Below are positions 43,656-52,668 of a stretch of 64,000 bases of DNA, one piece after another. Within the stretch, counting starts at the first letter, position 1. Each line of letters opens with the position of its first letter. Origin of the DNA: G965197715 sp965247615 (GTDB lineage: Bacteria; Chloroflexota; Dehalococcoidia; Lucifugimonadales; UBA1127). The stretch spans positions 1,302,001 through 1,366,000 of the forward strand of contig OZ252022.1 of the NCBI GenBank assembly GCA_965247615.1. The letters are read 5' to 3'. Below the pieces are notes generated by a model that worked only from the letters and a program-made list of their open reading frames with translations, searched no databases and was not told the DNA's origin. The position numbers and the translations under genes were made by a program.

Positions 43656-44738
43656 GTGGACGTCATTGAGTACATGGAGCAGACGGAGTACGAGCAGTTT
43701 GTGGTCTGCGTGGACCGGCACGTTGGCCTCCGCGCCTTCATCGCCATCCACGACACGACCTTGGGTCCGGCCCTGGGCGGCTGCCGCGTCTGGAAGTACC
43801 CCACGGAGACGGATGCTGTGACCGATGTCCTGCGCTTGGCCCGTGCCATGACCTACAAGAACGCCGCTGCGGGGTTAAACGTCGGCGGCGGCAAGGCCGT
43901 CATTTGGGCCGACTCCCGCACGGAGAAGACCGAGGCCAAGATGCGGGCCTTCGGCCGCTTCGTCGACACCGTCGCCGGCCGCTACATCACCACCGAAGAC
44001 ATGGGAGTAACGCCCGAGGACATGGTCGCCATCCGGCAGGAAACGCGCCACGTCGTGGGCCTTCCCGTGGGTATGGGCGGCAGCGGCGACCCCTCCAGGG
44101 CCACGGCTTGGGGCATCTACCACGGCATGAAAGCGGCCGTGCGCGAGGCCTACGGCACGGACTCCCTCGGGGACATACGCATTGCACTTCAGGGCTTTGG
44201 CCACGTGGCGTCTCAGCTCGCCGCTCACCTCAAGAAGGAGGGCGCCTGTGTCACCGTGTCGGAAGTGAACAGGGAGGCGTTGGCCAGGGCCGAGGAGCTC
44301 GGATTCAAGGTTCTCCAGGACCCCGGCGCCATCTACGACACCCCCTGCGACGTGTTCTCGCCCTGCGCCATGGGGGGCGTGCTTTCCAAGGACAGCATCC
44401 CCCGTCTCCAGTGCAGGGTCGTCGCCGGGGCGGCCAACAACCAGCTCCTGACGCCTGAGGACGGCGACGAGCTCCTGCGCCGGGGCATCGTCTACGCGCC
44501 CGACTACATCATCAACGCGGGCGGCGTCATCAACATCTCCTACGAGCTGGGCCGGCCCTACAACCAGGAAGCGGCCATGGAGCGCGCCGCAGGCGTCGCC
44601 GCGACGGTGACGCGCGTCCTGGCCATCTCCAGGGAGTGTGGCATATCCACGGCCCGTGCCGCCGACCATCTGGCCGAGGAGCGCCTGCACAGCGTGCGCC
44701 AACTCAAGGGCATGTTCCGGGCAGCCCCCGGCCTCTGA
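43656..44738 (+). CDS. Leucine/phenylalanine/valine dehydrogenase family (Glu/Leu dehydrogenase)
   Basis: A 360-residue enzyme. The GTG at 43656 is chosen because GGAGGAG ends five bases before it and the product then aligns with leucine dehydrogenase in length. Key residues are Lys68 in AMTYKNAAAGL and catalytic Lys80 in GGGKAVIW, at the same numbers as in Bacillus leucine dehydrogenase. The NAD-binding loop is ALQGFGHVASQ near residue 180. AAGAANNQL and the C-terminal YIINAGGVINISYE are family motifs. It interconverts branched-chain amino acids and 2-oxoacids, which would feed the 2-oxoacid dehydrogenase complex encoded at 51.6-55.1 kb. Confidence 0.92.
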   Translation: MDVIEYMEQTEYEQFVVCVDRHVGLRAFIAIHDTTLGPALGGCRVWKYPTETDAVTDVLRLARAMTYKNAAAGLNVGGGKAVIWADSRTEKTEAKMRAFGRFVDTVAGRYITTEDMGVTPEDMVAIRQETRHVVGLPVGMGGSGDPSRATAWGIYHGMKAAVREAYGTDSLGDIRIALQGFGHVASQLAAHLKKEGACVTVSEVNREALARAEELGFKVLQDPGAIYDTPCDVFSPCAMGGVLSKDSIPRLQCRVVAGAANNQLLTPEDGDELLRRGIVYAPDYIINAGGVINISYELGRPYNQEAAMERAAGVAATVTRVLAISRECGISTARAADHLAEERLHSVRQLKGMFRAAPGL

Positions 44739-44832
44739 CACCGCCCATGAGGCAGCGCGCCCGCCGGCGGCGACGAGGCCAGCCCCCGGCCCTTCGCCCG
44801 TGCCCTCTCCCGGGTCACTGTCACCTCGGACG

Positions 44833-45213
44833 CTATGCGTAGTCCATACGCTCCAGGTCCTCGTCCGTCCAACCCACGTGGTGCGCGATCTCGTGGATGA
44901 TGGTGTGGCGCACCTCTTCTTCCAGCTCCTCCCGTGAGTCGCAGATGGACGCCAGCGGACGCCGGAAGAGCGTGATCCGGTCGGGAAGGGCGAAGTTGTA
45001 GTGGCCGCGGTCCGTGTGCGGAATGCCCTCGTAGAGCCCCAGGATGCTGTGGGGATCGCCCGGATCGCCCGGATCGCCGCTCCTGAGCTGCTCAGCCGTC
45101 GGCCAGTCTTGGACCATGATGTTGGCGTTATCCAGGATCTCGTGGACCTCTTGGGGCAGACCCTCCAACGCCTCTGCCACCAAACGCCCAAAGTCCTGTC
45201 GAGAGATGCGCAT
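44833..45213 (-). CDS. Small zincin-like metallopeptidase (DUF1025 / MpnN family)
   Basis: A 126-residue protein with HEIAHH at residues 107-112 and a downstream acidic residue in GWTDEDL, the zinc-binding signature of this minimal zincin family. MRISRQDFGRLVAEALEGLP is the usual N-terminus. Residues 46-54 are three Gly-Asp-Pro units encoded by a 9-bp tandem repeat at 45053-45078, in a loop where relatives have none or fewer. Substrates are unknown; no signal peptide, so it acts in the cytoplasm. It converges on the leucine dehydrogenase-like gene and lies 58 bp beyond the end of the nfo gene on the same strand. Confidence 0.85.
   Translation of the reverse strand: MRISRQDFGRLVAEALEGLPQEVHEILDNANIMVQDWPTAEQLRSGDPGDPGDPHSILGLYEGIPHTDRGHYNFALPDRITLFRRPLASICDSREELEEEVRHTIIHEIAHHVGWTDEDLERMDYA
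45053..45078. repeat. 9-bp tandem repeat within the zincin gene
   Basis: The unit GGATCGCCC occurs almost three times in a row, encoding Gly-Asp-Pro repeats on the minus strand. The length divisible by three keeps the frame, so it may vary between strains. Confidence 0.7.
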
Positions 45214-45271
45214 GCAGCCTGCCTGTTACCCTTCCCGGTCCACGCGAGGCCCCCGATTCGCGGCGGAGGTC

Positions 45272-46129
45272 CTAGTCATCGGCCCCGACCCTGGTCCGGA
45301 TCGTCTTGAGTCGGTTGACGTTCTCCTGGTCCGGGCCCTTCCGCTCCGTTCCCGGCACCTCCAACAGGAACGGCACGCCCCGGAGGGCCGGGTGCGCCAT
45401 GATGGACTCGAAGCCCTCCAACCCAATGTTGCCTTCGCCAATGTTCTCGTGGCGGTCGACGCCTCCCCCCAGTGCGATCTTTGAGTCGTTGGCGTGGACG
45501 GCCACAAGGTGCTCCAGGCCCACCTCCGAGTCGAGCTCCTCCATGGCCCGGTCCAACTCCCCCTTGTCGGCGACGTTGTACCCGGCGGCAAAACAGTGCT
45601 GCGTGTCCAGGCATACCTTGACCCGAGGGTCCGCCAGCGCCTTCAGGATCCGGCCGATCTCGGAGAAGGCGGCGCCGATCTGGTTGCCCATGCCTGCGCA
45701 GTTCTCGATGATGAGCTGCGCGTCCTCCGGCGAGCGCTCCAGCACCTCGCCGAGGCGGGCCACGGTCTGCTCGAAGACCGCGTCGAACCCGGCGCCCTTA
45801 TGGCTGCCCGAGTGGAATATCACGCCTCGGGCGGCAATCTGGGAGGCCGCCTGCATGTGGCTCACCAGGGATGCCTTGGACCGTTCCAGGTGCGCCGTCT
45901 CGGGGCTGCCCAGGTTCACCAAGTAGCTGCCGTGGAGGAAGTTGGGCCCGACGCCTCCCCTGGCTGCCTTATCCCGAAAGGCGATGACCTTTTCCTCGGC
46001 CAGGGGCTTGAAGGCCCAGCTCTGCGGGGAAGAGGCGAATATCTGCACGCACTCTGCGCCAATCTCCAGCGCCCGGTCGATGGCCTGGTCGATGCCGCCC
46101 GCGGTGGAGACGTGCGCGCCGATCCTCAT
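45272..46129 (-). CDS. nfo: Deoxyribonuclease IV (AP endonuclease IV)
   Basis: A 285-residue TIM-barrel enzyme starting MRIGAHVSTAGGIDQAI at the ATG with an AAGGAGG site upstream; an open frame further upstream is not expected to be translated. Zinc ligands lie in FLHGSYLVNL, VIFHSGSHKG, LIIENCAGMG, VCLDTQHCFAAGY, AVHANDSK, DRHENIGEG and LLEVPG, all conserved in EndoIV. It cuts DNA 5' of abasic sites and removes blocked 3' ends in base excision repair. It is transcribed away from the ABC exporter operon. Length and motif order match the family. Confidence 0.95.
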   Translation of the reverse strand: MRIGAHVSTAGGIDQAIDRALEIGAECVQIFASSPQSWAFKPLAEEKVIAFRDKAARGGVGPNFLHGSYLVNLGSPETAHLERSKASLVSHMQAASQIAARGVIFHSGSHKGAGFDAVFEQTVARLGEVLERSPEDAQLIIENCAGMGNQIGAAFSEIGRILKALADPRVKVCLDTQHCFAAGYNVADKGELDRAMEELDSEVGLEHLVAVHANDSKIALGGGVDRHENIGEGNIGLEGFESIMAHPALRGVPFLLEVPGTERKGPDQENVNRLKTIRTRVGADD

Positions 46130-46271
46130 GCTGGAAGCCTCCTTGCCGTGAACAGACCGTGGATTCACCCCTATAATAAACCATGGCGCCCAGGGCATGG
46201 GAAGACCGTCCGCTGTGCCTTCTCAACCCTGGACTGCGTCCGGGTAACCGTCGGTCTACTGAGGAGCGTCC

Positions 46272-47303
46272 GTGGCCTTGCAGGAAATGGTGGGCGTCGA
46301 GGACCTGGTGAAGGTGTACCCAGGCGGCGTGCGCGCTCTGGCGGGCGTCACCTTCGCCGTGGAGGCCGGCGAGTTCTTCGGCTTCCTGGGGCCAAACGGC
46401 GCAGGAAAGAGCACAACCCTGAAGATCCTGGCGACCCTCCTTAGGAAGACGTCCGGACGCGTGCTCGTGGCGGGACACGACCCGGACCGCGACCCCAGGG
46501 CCGTGCGCAGGTCCGTGGGTTTCGCCATGCAGGACGTCGGCCTCGACGACCTATCGTCCGGCCGCGACTTCCTCGTGCTTCAGGGCATCCTCTATGGGCT
46601 CTCCCGCCGTGATGCCCGCCGCCGCGCCGATGACCTGCTGGACCTCGTCGGCCTTGTGTCCGTCGCACACCGCAAGGTGGGCACCTACTCCGGCGGCATG
46701 CGGCGCCGCATCGACCTCATGGGCGCCCTGATGCACAGCCCTCCCCTCCTCTTCCTTGACGAGCCCACCACAGGCCTCGACCCCCAGAGCCGCCTCGCCA
46801 TCTGGGACCACCTGGTCCAGCTCAACCGGCGGGGCGTCACCATCATCCTCACCTCCCAGATGATGGACGAGGTCGACCGCCTGTGCCAGCGCATCGCCAT
46901 CGTCGACCGGGGGGCGATCGTCGCCCTGGAATCCCCCAGCGTGCTGAAGGCCCAGGTGGGCGGCGACGTCGTCCACGTCACCTTCAAGGGCAACAGCGCG
47001 CCCGAGCAGCAGGCGCACGCGGCAAGGGCACTGGCACTCGTCGAGGCGCGCGACGACGTGGAGGCCGTGAGCCAGGTGGACGGCGGCCTGGCCTTCCAGG
47101 TGCGCAACGGCGCCGCCGCGGCGCCCGACCTCCTGCGCCTGCTCCACGAATCGATGGTCCCCGTGGACAGCCTCTCCCTGGCCTCCCCCACCCTCGACGA
47201 CGTCTTCCTCAGCTACACCGGGCGCACTATCCGGACCGAGGAGACCTCGGGCGACGAGGCCGCCCAATCCCTGCGTCCCCTCCTCGGGCTCCAGCGGAGG
47301 TGA
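46272..47303 (+). CDS. ABC-2 type exporter ATP-binding protein (DrrA-like)
   Basis: A 343-residue ATPase starting at a GTG with GAGGAG five bases upstream. Walker A is GPNGAGKSTT near residue 44, the Q-loop MQDVGL, signature YSGGMRRRIDLMGAL near residue 141, Walker B LLFLDEPTTGLDPQS, and H-loop replaced by SQMMDEVDRL, with Gln at the switch position usually held by His. The C-terminal DUF4162-like domain (from about 225) is typical of drug or polysaccharide exporters such as DrrA. The permease gene follows after five bases. Substrate unknown. Confidence 0.92.
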   Translation: MALQEMVGVEDLVKVYPGGVRALAGVTFAVEAGEFFGFLGPNGAGKSTTLKILATLLRKTSGRVLVAGHDPDRDPRAVRRSVGFAMQDVGLDDLSSGRDFLVLQGILYGLSRRDARRRADDLLDLVGLVSVAHRKVGTYSGGMRRRIDLMGALMHSPPLLFLDEPTTGLDPQSRLAIWDHLVQLNRRGVTIILTSQMMDEVDRLCQRIAIVDRGAIVALESPSVLKAQVGGDVVHVTFKGNSAPEQQAHAARALALVEARDDVEAVSQVDGGLAFQVRNGAAAAPDLLRLLHESMVPVDSLSLASPTLDDVFLSYTGRTIRTEETSGDEAAQSLRPLLGLQRR

Positions 47304-47308
47304 CACGC

Positions 47309-48073
47309 ATGTCCCTGGTCCGCGAGACCTACTACATCTTCCTCCGCAACCTGAGGACCTGGCTCTCTCAGCCCGTAGCCGTGGTGTCGACCCTCCTCAT
47401 CTCTGCCTTCTTCATCCTCTTCTTTGGCGCGCCGCTGGGGCCCCTGACCCAGCTCGAGGGCTTCCCCGCCGAGGACTATGAAGCCTACCTGGCCGGCATG
47501 ATCATCGTCATGACCGTCGTGTTCAATGGCAGCGACATGGCCATGGTCATGCTCGCCGACCTCCTCTCCGGCTACTTCGACAAGCTGCTGCTAGCCCCCA
47601 TCAATCGCTTCGCTATCCTGCTGGCCAGCCTGCTGGTGGCCGCCGTGCGGGCGATGGCCCAGGTTGTGGTGATCGTGATCCTCGCCCTGGCCCTGGGCGT
47701 CTCATTCAAGGGGGGCGCACTCGGCATCCTGGCCATTATCCTGATGACGTCCATCTTCGGCGTCGCATGGGCATGCCTGGGCCTCATCATCGCGCTGACC
47801 AGCAGGAACGCCCAGGTGACCCAGAGCTCCTTCCTCGTGTTCATGCCCCTCGTCTTCCTGACCACCGCCTTTGTGCCGAAGGAGTTCCTCAGCGGTTGGT
47901 TCAAGGTCGCCGTGACGCTCAATCCCGTCGACTACGTCCTGGTGGGCGTCCGCGCCATTATCATTGAGGGCTGGAACTGGGAGGCCATACTGCCGGGGCT
48001 TGCGGTCCTGCTGGCGCTGACCTTCGGCCTCATGGCCCTCGCCTTCTGGTTCTTCCGTCGAGCAACGGTGTAA
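47309..48073 (+). CDS. ABC-2 type exporter permease
   Basis: A 254-residue membrane protein with six predicted helices, starting at the ATG at 47309 after CGGAGGTG. The longer open frame upstream shadows the ATPase gene. ETYYIFLRNLRTWLSQPVAVVSTLLISAFF is the amphipathic entry and first helix, and the terminal segment NPVDYVLVGVRAIIIEGWNWEAILPGL is the ABC-2 signature. It pairs with the preceding DrrA-like ATPase to export a hydrophobic compound or envelope component. The adjacent alcohol dehydrogenase gene starts eight bases after its stop and may be co-transcribed. Confidence 0.9.
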   Translation: MSLVRETYYIFLRNLRTWLSQPVAVVSTLLISAFFILFFGAPLGPLTQLEGFPAEDYEAYLAGMIIVMTVVFNGSDMAMVMLADLLSGYFDKLLLAPINRFAILLASLLVAAVRAMAQVVVIVILALALGVSFKGGALGILAIILMTSIFGVAWACLGLIIALTSRNAQVTQSSFLVFMPLVFLTTAFVPKEFLSGWFKVAVTLNPVDYVLVGVRAIIIEGWNWEAILPGLAVLLALTFGLMALAFWFFRRATV

Positions 48074-48081
48074 CGGCGAGT

Positions 48082-49122
48082 ATGAGAGCCCTCCTTTTGG
48101 TTGAGCCCGGCGACCCGCCCAAGCTGGAGGTGCGCGACGTCCCCGTGCCGGCCGTCGGCGACAGGGAAGCCCTGGTGAAGGTCAGCGCCTGCGGCCTCTG
48201 CTATCACGACGTCCTGGTCATGAGCGGTGCGCTCCGCCGCGGCGTCAAGCCCCAGCTCATCCTGGGCCATGAGATCTCCGGCGAAGTCGTGGAATGCGGC
48301 GCCCTGGTCGGCAAGGTATCTCCCGGCGACCGCGTCGTGTCGATCCTCACCAACGCCTGCGGCGCCTGCGCCAACTGCGCCCGCGGCCGCGAGCACCGGT
48401 GCCTGCTCGGCGTCGGCATCGGGCACGGCGCCGACGGCGGATTCGCCGAGTACGTGAAGATCAGCGAAGCTAGCCTCGTCAGGCTACCGCCCGGGGTCGA
48501 CGACGCCGGCGCCTGCCTCTTCGCCTGCCCCATGGGTGTGGCCCTGCATGCCCTCCGAGACGCCTCCGAGCTGCGCGCCGGCGAGACGGCCGTGGTCACT
48601 GGGGCCGGCGGAGGGTTGGGCGTCCACGCGGTGCAGACCGCAAGGGCCCTGGGGGCCAGCGTGCTGGCCGTCACCAGCTCCCAGGAGAAAGAGGCAGCCC
48701 TGCGAGAGCTGCAGCCCGATGAGCTTATCGTCGCGCCGGACCTGGACTTCGGTGAGATCGTCCAGGCCCTGACCGGGGACGCGGGAGCGGATGTCGTCAT
48801 GAACAACCTGGGCGCCGTTGCCTTTGAAGCATGCTGGACCTCCATGGGGCAGTTCGGCCGCATGGCCCTGGTGGGCGCTGTGACGGGCGGCGCCGTCTCC
48901 TTCCAGCCCGCGGAGCTCCTGTTCAGGGATGCACGGCTCATCGGCGTCTCGGGCGTATCCCGAGCGCAGATCAGCGATGTGGCGAACATGGCGGCAGGGG
49001 GCCTCGTGAGGCCCGTCGTATCGCGGACCTTCCCCCTCGAGGAGGCGCTGGACGCCTACCGGCTCATGCGCACCAGGGGCAGCTTCGGAAGGCTCGTGCT
49101 AACGCCTTGGGCTCCACACTAG
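48082..49122 (+). CDS. Zinc-dependent alcohol dehydrogenase (MDR superfamily)
   Basis: A 346-residue medium-chain dehydrogenase. Catalytic zinc ligands: Cys38 in SACGLCYHDVL region and GHEISGEV near residue 63. Structural zinc ligands are in NACGACANCARGREHRC near residue 91 (four cysteines). The cofactor loop is GAGGGLGVHAVQTA near residue 174. The start ATG lies eight bases after the exporter permease stop. Such enzymes oxidise primary or aromatic alcohols with NAD(P); the closest families are propanol-preferring and crotonyl-like dehydrogenases. The substrate is unresolved. Confidence 0.9.
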   Translation: MRALLLVEPGDPPKLEVRDVPVPAVGDREALVKVSACGLCYHDVLVMSGALRRGVKPQLILGHEISGEVVECGALVGKVSPGDRVVSILTNACGACANCARGREHRCLLGVGIGHGADGGFAEYVKISEASLVRLPPGVDDAGACLFACPMGVALHALRDASELRAGETAVVTGAGGGLGVHAVQTARALGASVLAVTSSQEKEAALRELQPDELIVAPDLDFGEIVQALTGDAGADVVMNNLGAVAFEACWTSMGQFGRMALVGAVTGGAVSFQPAELLFRDARLIGVSGVSRAQISDVANMAAGGLVRPVVSRTFPLEEALDAYRLMRTRGSFGRLVLTPWAPH

Positions 49123-49468
49123 CGATCACAGGGAGCCGCCAAGCTTGACGCCTCCATGGGGCGGGAGTACCCTCGGAGCGGTCCCCGGCGGCACGGGGCC
49201 CCGCCTGTCCGTGCGCCCTCGAAACCCAGGTCGGCCGATGGCGTCGGGCGATCGCCAGGAGGGAGCTTGATGCCCGTCGCCGTTGGCGGCGCGGCCGGGA
49301 CAGCCCCGTCAATCGCGGCCGCGCTACGCAGACCGCGGACCGGACATCGGGCGTCTGTGTCGCTGGCGAGGCCTGTACGGGGGGTCAGGTTGAAGCGCGG
49401 GGACCAACGCCGGAAGATGCTGAGGGGAGGCGGGAGCCCACACTCTGGTTAAGCTGGAAGGAGCAGAC
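49123..49468. other. Intergenic region without a recognised gene
   Basis: About 346 GC-rich bases between the alcohol dehydrogenase and an SDR gene. No convincing ORF, RNA motif or promoter hexamer pair stands out. GAAGGAG directly precedes the SDR start at 49469. Confidence 0.5.
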
Positions 49469-50239
49469 ATGCGGCTTGAGAACAAGGTTGTCATCATTAC
49501 CGGAGCGGCCAGGAACATTGGGCAGGCGTACGCCGTGCGAGCGGCGCAGGAGGGCGCCAAAGTGGTGGCATGCGACCTGCGGGACTGCGCCGAGACCGCG
49601 GAGCTGGTGCAGGCCGCCGGCGCGGAGGTTCTGCCGCTTCAGGTGGACGTTTCCAATGAGGAGCAGACCCAGGAGATGGCCCGCCGCGCCAAGGAGCAGT
49701 TTGGCCGCATTGACGGCCTCGTGAACAACGCTGCGCTCTTTCAGGACCTACGGCAGCTGGAACCCAGCCGGGAAGAGGGCTTCTTGACCATAGACATGGA
49801 CGTGTGGGACCGCGTCTTCTCCGTCAACGTACGCGGGACCTTCCTCGCGATCCGTGCTGTCTTCCCCTACATGCGTGACCAGGGCGGCGGCAAGATCGTC
49901 AACATTGGCTCCGGGACCTTCCTCCATACCTCTCGAGGACGCGCCAGCACCAACCCTCACTACGTCTCCTCCAAGGCCGCCGTCATGGGTCTGACCCGGG
50001 CCATCACCAAGGAGCTGGGCCATTTCAACATCAACGTGAACACTCTCTCCCCCGGCAGCACCGATACCGCGCAGTCGGCCGCCACCGTCCAGGCGTTCCC
50101 TACGGACACTGGCAGGGCGTTGAATCGACCCGAGACCCCGGAGGACCTGACGGGCACCATGGTGTACCTGCTTTCGGAGGACAGCGACTTCGTCACAGGG
50201 CAGATGATCCTGGTCAACGGCGGCAATGAGACCTACTAG
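49469..50239 (+). CDS. Short-chain dehydrogenase/reductase (SDR)
   Basis: A 256-residue SDR starting after AAGGAG. It has TGAARNIGQAYA near residue 12, CDLRD after the second strand, NNAALF (NNAG variant) near residue 88, active-site HYVSSKAAV near residue 168, and C-terminal LVNGGN. An insertion of about ten residues (QDLRQLEPSREEG) follows the NNA motif. It is followed 51 bp later by another SDR with the same type of divergence, which suggests a gene pair for one pathway. Confidence 0.88.
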   Translation: MRLENKVVIITGAARNIGQAYAVRAAQEGAKVVACDLRDCAETAELVQAAGAEVLPLQVDVSNEEQTQEMARRAKEQFGRIDGLVNNAALFQDLRQLEPSREEGFLTIDMDVWDRVFSVNVRGTFLAIRAVFPYMRDQGGGKIVNIGSGTFLHTSRGRASTNPHYVSSKAAVMGLTRAITKELGHFNINVNTLSPGSTDTAQSAATVQAFPTDTGRALNRPETPEDLTGTMVYLLSEDSDFVTGQMILVNGGNETY

Positions 50240-50290
50240 CGCGCGCCGTCGGGGCTGGCCCCGCAACCAACGACACTGAAGGAGGACAGC

Positions 50291-51085
50291 GTGGCTGTAC
50301 AAGGAAAAGTCGTCATCATCACAGGCGCCGCCATGGGAATCGGACGGTACAACGCCCGCCTCTTCGCTGCCGAAGGGGCCAGGCTCGCCCTCATGGACAT
50401 CGCCCCCATGGACGCCGTCATCGAGGAGGTCGTGACCGCCGGCGCCGAGGTCCTCCCCATTCAGCTCGACATCCGTGACGAGGACCAGGTCAAGGCCGCC
50501 ATGGAGCGCGTGCATACCCACTACGGCCGCATCGACGTCCTCATCAACGACGCCGCTATCGTCACCCACTTCCAGGCTGGATCTCCGCGCTGGGCCCCCA
50601 TCCGGGAGATGGAGTCCAGCTTCTTCGAAAACATCATACGCACCAACCTCACCGGCACATTCCACTGCACCAAGCACGTCCTGACCTACATGGAGGCGCA
50701 GCGCTCCGGCCACATCATTAACTTCGGCCAGGGGAACGTGAGCAATGACCGCATACCCGATTCCCCGGGAGCCTGCGTCTACCACATCTCCAAGGTCTCC
50801 ATCAGGGCCTTTACCAAGGAGGTGGCGGAGGAGGAGCGGGAGTTCGGCATCTGCATCATGAGCATGGGCCCCGGCGGCGGCGGCAACGCCGAGGCGGAGC
50901 GGGGCCGGCAAGAAGGCCGCAGGGCCATCGCCACCGACGAAACCCCCGTCGAAAACCGCGAGCACATGGTCTGGGTCGCGGACGTCGTGGAGGACCGCTA
51001 CGTCATCGCCGCCGAAGCTCCCATGGAGTTCACCGGCAACCAGGTCATGGTGCAAGACGGCGCTCTCGTCATCACCAGCGAATAG
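50291..51085 (+). CDS. Short-chain dehydrogenase/reductase-like protein
   Basis: A 264-residue protein from a GTG preceded by AAGGAGGAC. TGAAMGIGRYNA near residue 12, LINDAAIV in place of NNAG near residue 84, and VYHISKVSIRAF with the Tyr-x3-Lys pair near residue 164 mark the SDR fold. MSMGPGGGGNAEAERG replaces the usual PG-T substrate loop, and the tail ends MVQDGALVITSE. It also has an insertion after the NDA motif like its neighbour. Divergent motifs mean the reaction is uncertain, though the catalytic Tyr and Lys are in place. Confidence 0.85.
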   Translation: MAVQGKVVIITGAAMGIGRYNARLFAAEGARLALMDIAPMDAVIEEVVTAGAEVLPIQLDIRDEDQVKAAMERVHTHYGRIDVLINDAAIVTHFQAGSPRWAPIREMESSFFENIIRTNLTGTFHCTKHVLTYMEAQRSGHIINFGQGNVSNDRIPDSPGACVYHISKVSIRAFTKEVAEEEREFGICIMSMGPGGGGNAEAERGRQEGRRAIATDETPVENREHMVWVADVVEDRYVIAAEAPMEFTGNQVMVQDGALVITSE

Positions 51086-51575
51086 GGTCGCGCCAGCTCC
51101 CGGCGCCTCCTCGATACCGGCGTGGCCGCGCTTCCGCTCGCGGGAGTGCGGCCCCTGTTCAGCGAAACGCAGCCGCGCCGACCACCGGTTGGCGCCAGAA
51201 TCGATCGCTGGTCGTCGAATCCGCCTATCCCCTTGGCCCCAGGAGCCGTTCGCGTCGAGGAGTCCCTGGGATCATGTGGGCGCCGATAGACAAGGAGGCC
51301 TACGATGCGTGTCACGACCCCGCGGACTACCGTCCAAGGTAACGATTTCCAAACTACGCCCTCCCTCCTCCACCCGCGCCGCCCTGCACCCTGGCACGGA
51401 CTGGGCCGGAACCTTATAATTGCACCATGGGGAGGGTTCTCGCGCGGCTGGCTACATGATAGCGCTGCCCCGTCTCCCTCCGCGGCGCGCCAACGCGCCC
51501 GGGCCTGCTTCGCACGCCGCTGATCTGGCAGCTGAGAGCCAAAAGGGGAAACGGACTCCGGCAGGGAGGGTTGCC
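51086..51575. other. Intergenic region upstream of the 2-oxoacid dehydrogenase operon
   Basis: About 490 bp without a firm gene. A 72-codon frame at 51305-51523 has an AAGGAGG site but no recognisable protein features. A perfect TATAAT lies at 51415-51420, and the E1alpha ribosome site GGGAGG is at about 51564. Confidence 0.5.
51415..51420 (+). promoter_or_regulatory. Perfect -10 element ahead of the E1alpha-E1beta-E2-lipB operon
   Basis: TATAAT matches the sigma-70 -10 consensus fully. The hexamer 17 bp upstream (TGGCAC at 51392) matches the -35 poorly, so activation by a regulator is possible. It would give a leader of about 150 nt. Confidence 0.5.
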
Positions 51576-52598
51576 GTGACCACTAGGGCCCAGTCCAGGG
51601 CCAACTCCGGCGGGCTGACCTCGGAGGACCTGCTCCAGGTCTACTATCAGATGCTCCTGGCGCGGTTCGTGGGCGATCGCGTGTGGACGCTGAATCGCCA
51701 GGGGAAGGTGGCCATCGTCGGCTCTGCCCATGGCCACGAGGCTGCCCAGGTGGCGGCAATCTGGGCCCTGGATCGAAGCACGGACCTGTTCTATCTCTAC
51801 TATCGAGACATGGCGGCGGCCATCGCGTTGGGCGTCACTCCCAGGGAGTTGCTCCTGGGGTTCATGGCCAAGGAGGGAGAGGTCTTTAGCGGTGCGCGCC
51901 AGTTCCCACTGCACGGCGCGTACCCTGCGCGGCGCATCGTCAACTCGTCAAACGTCGTGGCCGTCAACGCGCCCCACGCCGTGGGCGCCGCGCTGGCCGC
52001 CAAGATCCGCCGCGAGCCAACTGTCGTCCTCTGCACCTTCGGCGACGGCGCCACCAGCGAAGGCGAGTGGCACGAGTCGCTGAACTTCGCCGCCGTCCAC
52101 AAGCTTCCTGTCGTCTTCCTGTGCGAGAACAACCGCTACGCCATCTCTGTCCCCATGAGGAGACAGATGGCCGTGGAGAGCGTGGCCGAGCGCGCTGCGG
52201 CTTACGGCATCCCCGGCCTCTCCGTGGAGGGCGTCCAGCCAGAACCCGTGTTCCAGGCGGTCCAGGCCGCCGCCAATCGCGCGCGTGTGGGGGACGGCCC
52301 GTCGCTCATCGAGGCCCGCGTGGAGCGGCTCATGCCCCACACCACTGACGACGACGACCGCCGATACCGCAGCGATGAGGATCTCGCCGCCATGCGCAAG
52401 CGCGACCCCGTGGCCCTCCTTCAGGCTCGACTGCTGGAGCAGCGCCTGTTGACGCCCGAGGAGGACCAGGCGTACCGCCAGCGCGCCCAGGCTGAGGTGG
52501 ACCAGGCGACCGATGACGCGGAAGCGTCGCCCTTCCCCGACCCGTCCACCATCCTCGACCACGTCTACGCCCCTGACCCCACGCCGGGAGATTGCTGA
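51576..52598 (+). CDS. 2-oxoacid dehydrogenase E1 component, alpha subunit (pyruvate/branched-chain type)
   Basis: A 340-residue thiamine-diphosphate enzyme subunit. The GTG at 51576 has GGGAGG six bases upstream; the open frame before it looks non-coding. The TPP-binding motif is FGDGATSEGEWHESLNFAAVHKLPVVFLCENNRYAIS near residue 155 (GDG ... NN). DRSTDLFYLYYRDMAAAIALG and RRIVNSSNVVAVNAPHAVGAALA are other family parts. With the beta subunit it decarboxylates pyruvate or a branched-chain 2-oxoacid and acylates the lipoyl group of E2. First gene of an operon with E1beta, E2 and lipB. Confidence 0.92.
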   Translation: MTTRAQSRANSGGLTSEDLLQVYYQMLLARFVGDRVWTLNRQGKVAIVGSAHGHEAAQVAAIWALDRSTDLFYLYYRDMAAAIALGVTPRELLLGFMAKEGEVFSGARQFPLHGAYPARRIVNSSNVVAVNAPHAVGAALAAKIRREPTVVLCTFGDGATSEGEWHESLNFAAVHKLPVVFLCENNRYAISVPMRRQMAVESVAERAAAYGIPGLSVEGVQPEPVFQAVQAAANRARVGDGPSLIEARVERLMPHTTDDDDRRYRSDEDLAAMRKRDPVALLQARLLEQRLLTPEEDQAYRQRAQAEVDQATDDAEASPFPDPSTILDHVYAPDPTPGDC

Positions 52599-52668
52599 TA
52601 GGACAACCCGTCGGCGGAGGTGCATAGCGGGTCACTAACCCCCTTGCCTCCGGGAATAAGGGATTGCT

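Noticed and set aside
51392..51420. Sigma-54 promoter suggested by TGGCACG.
   Set aside because: The matching TTGC element is not at the required distance; the perfect sigma-70 type -10 is a better explanation.
51305..51523. A 72-codon frame with AAGGAGG five bases before its ATG.
   Set aside because: The translation is low-complexity Arg/Pro/Ser-rich sequence with no recognisable fold, and it runs across a perfect TATAAT promoter element; it is more likely part of a regulatory region.
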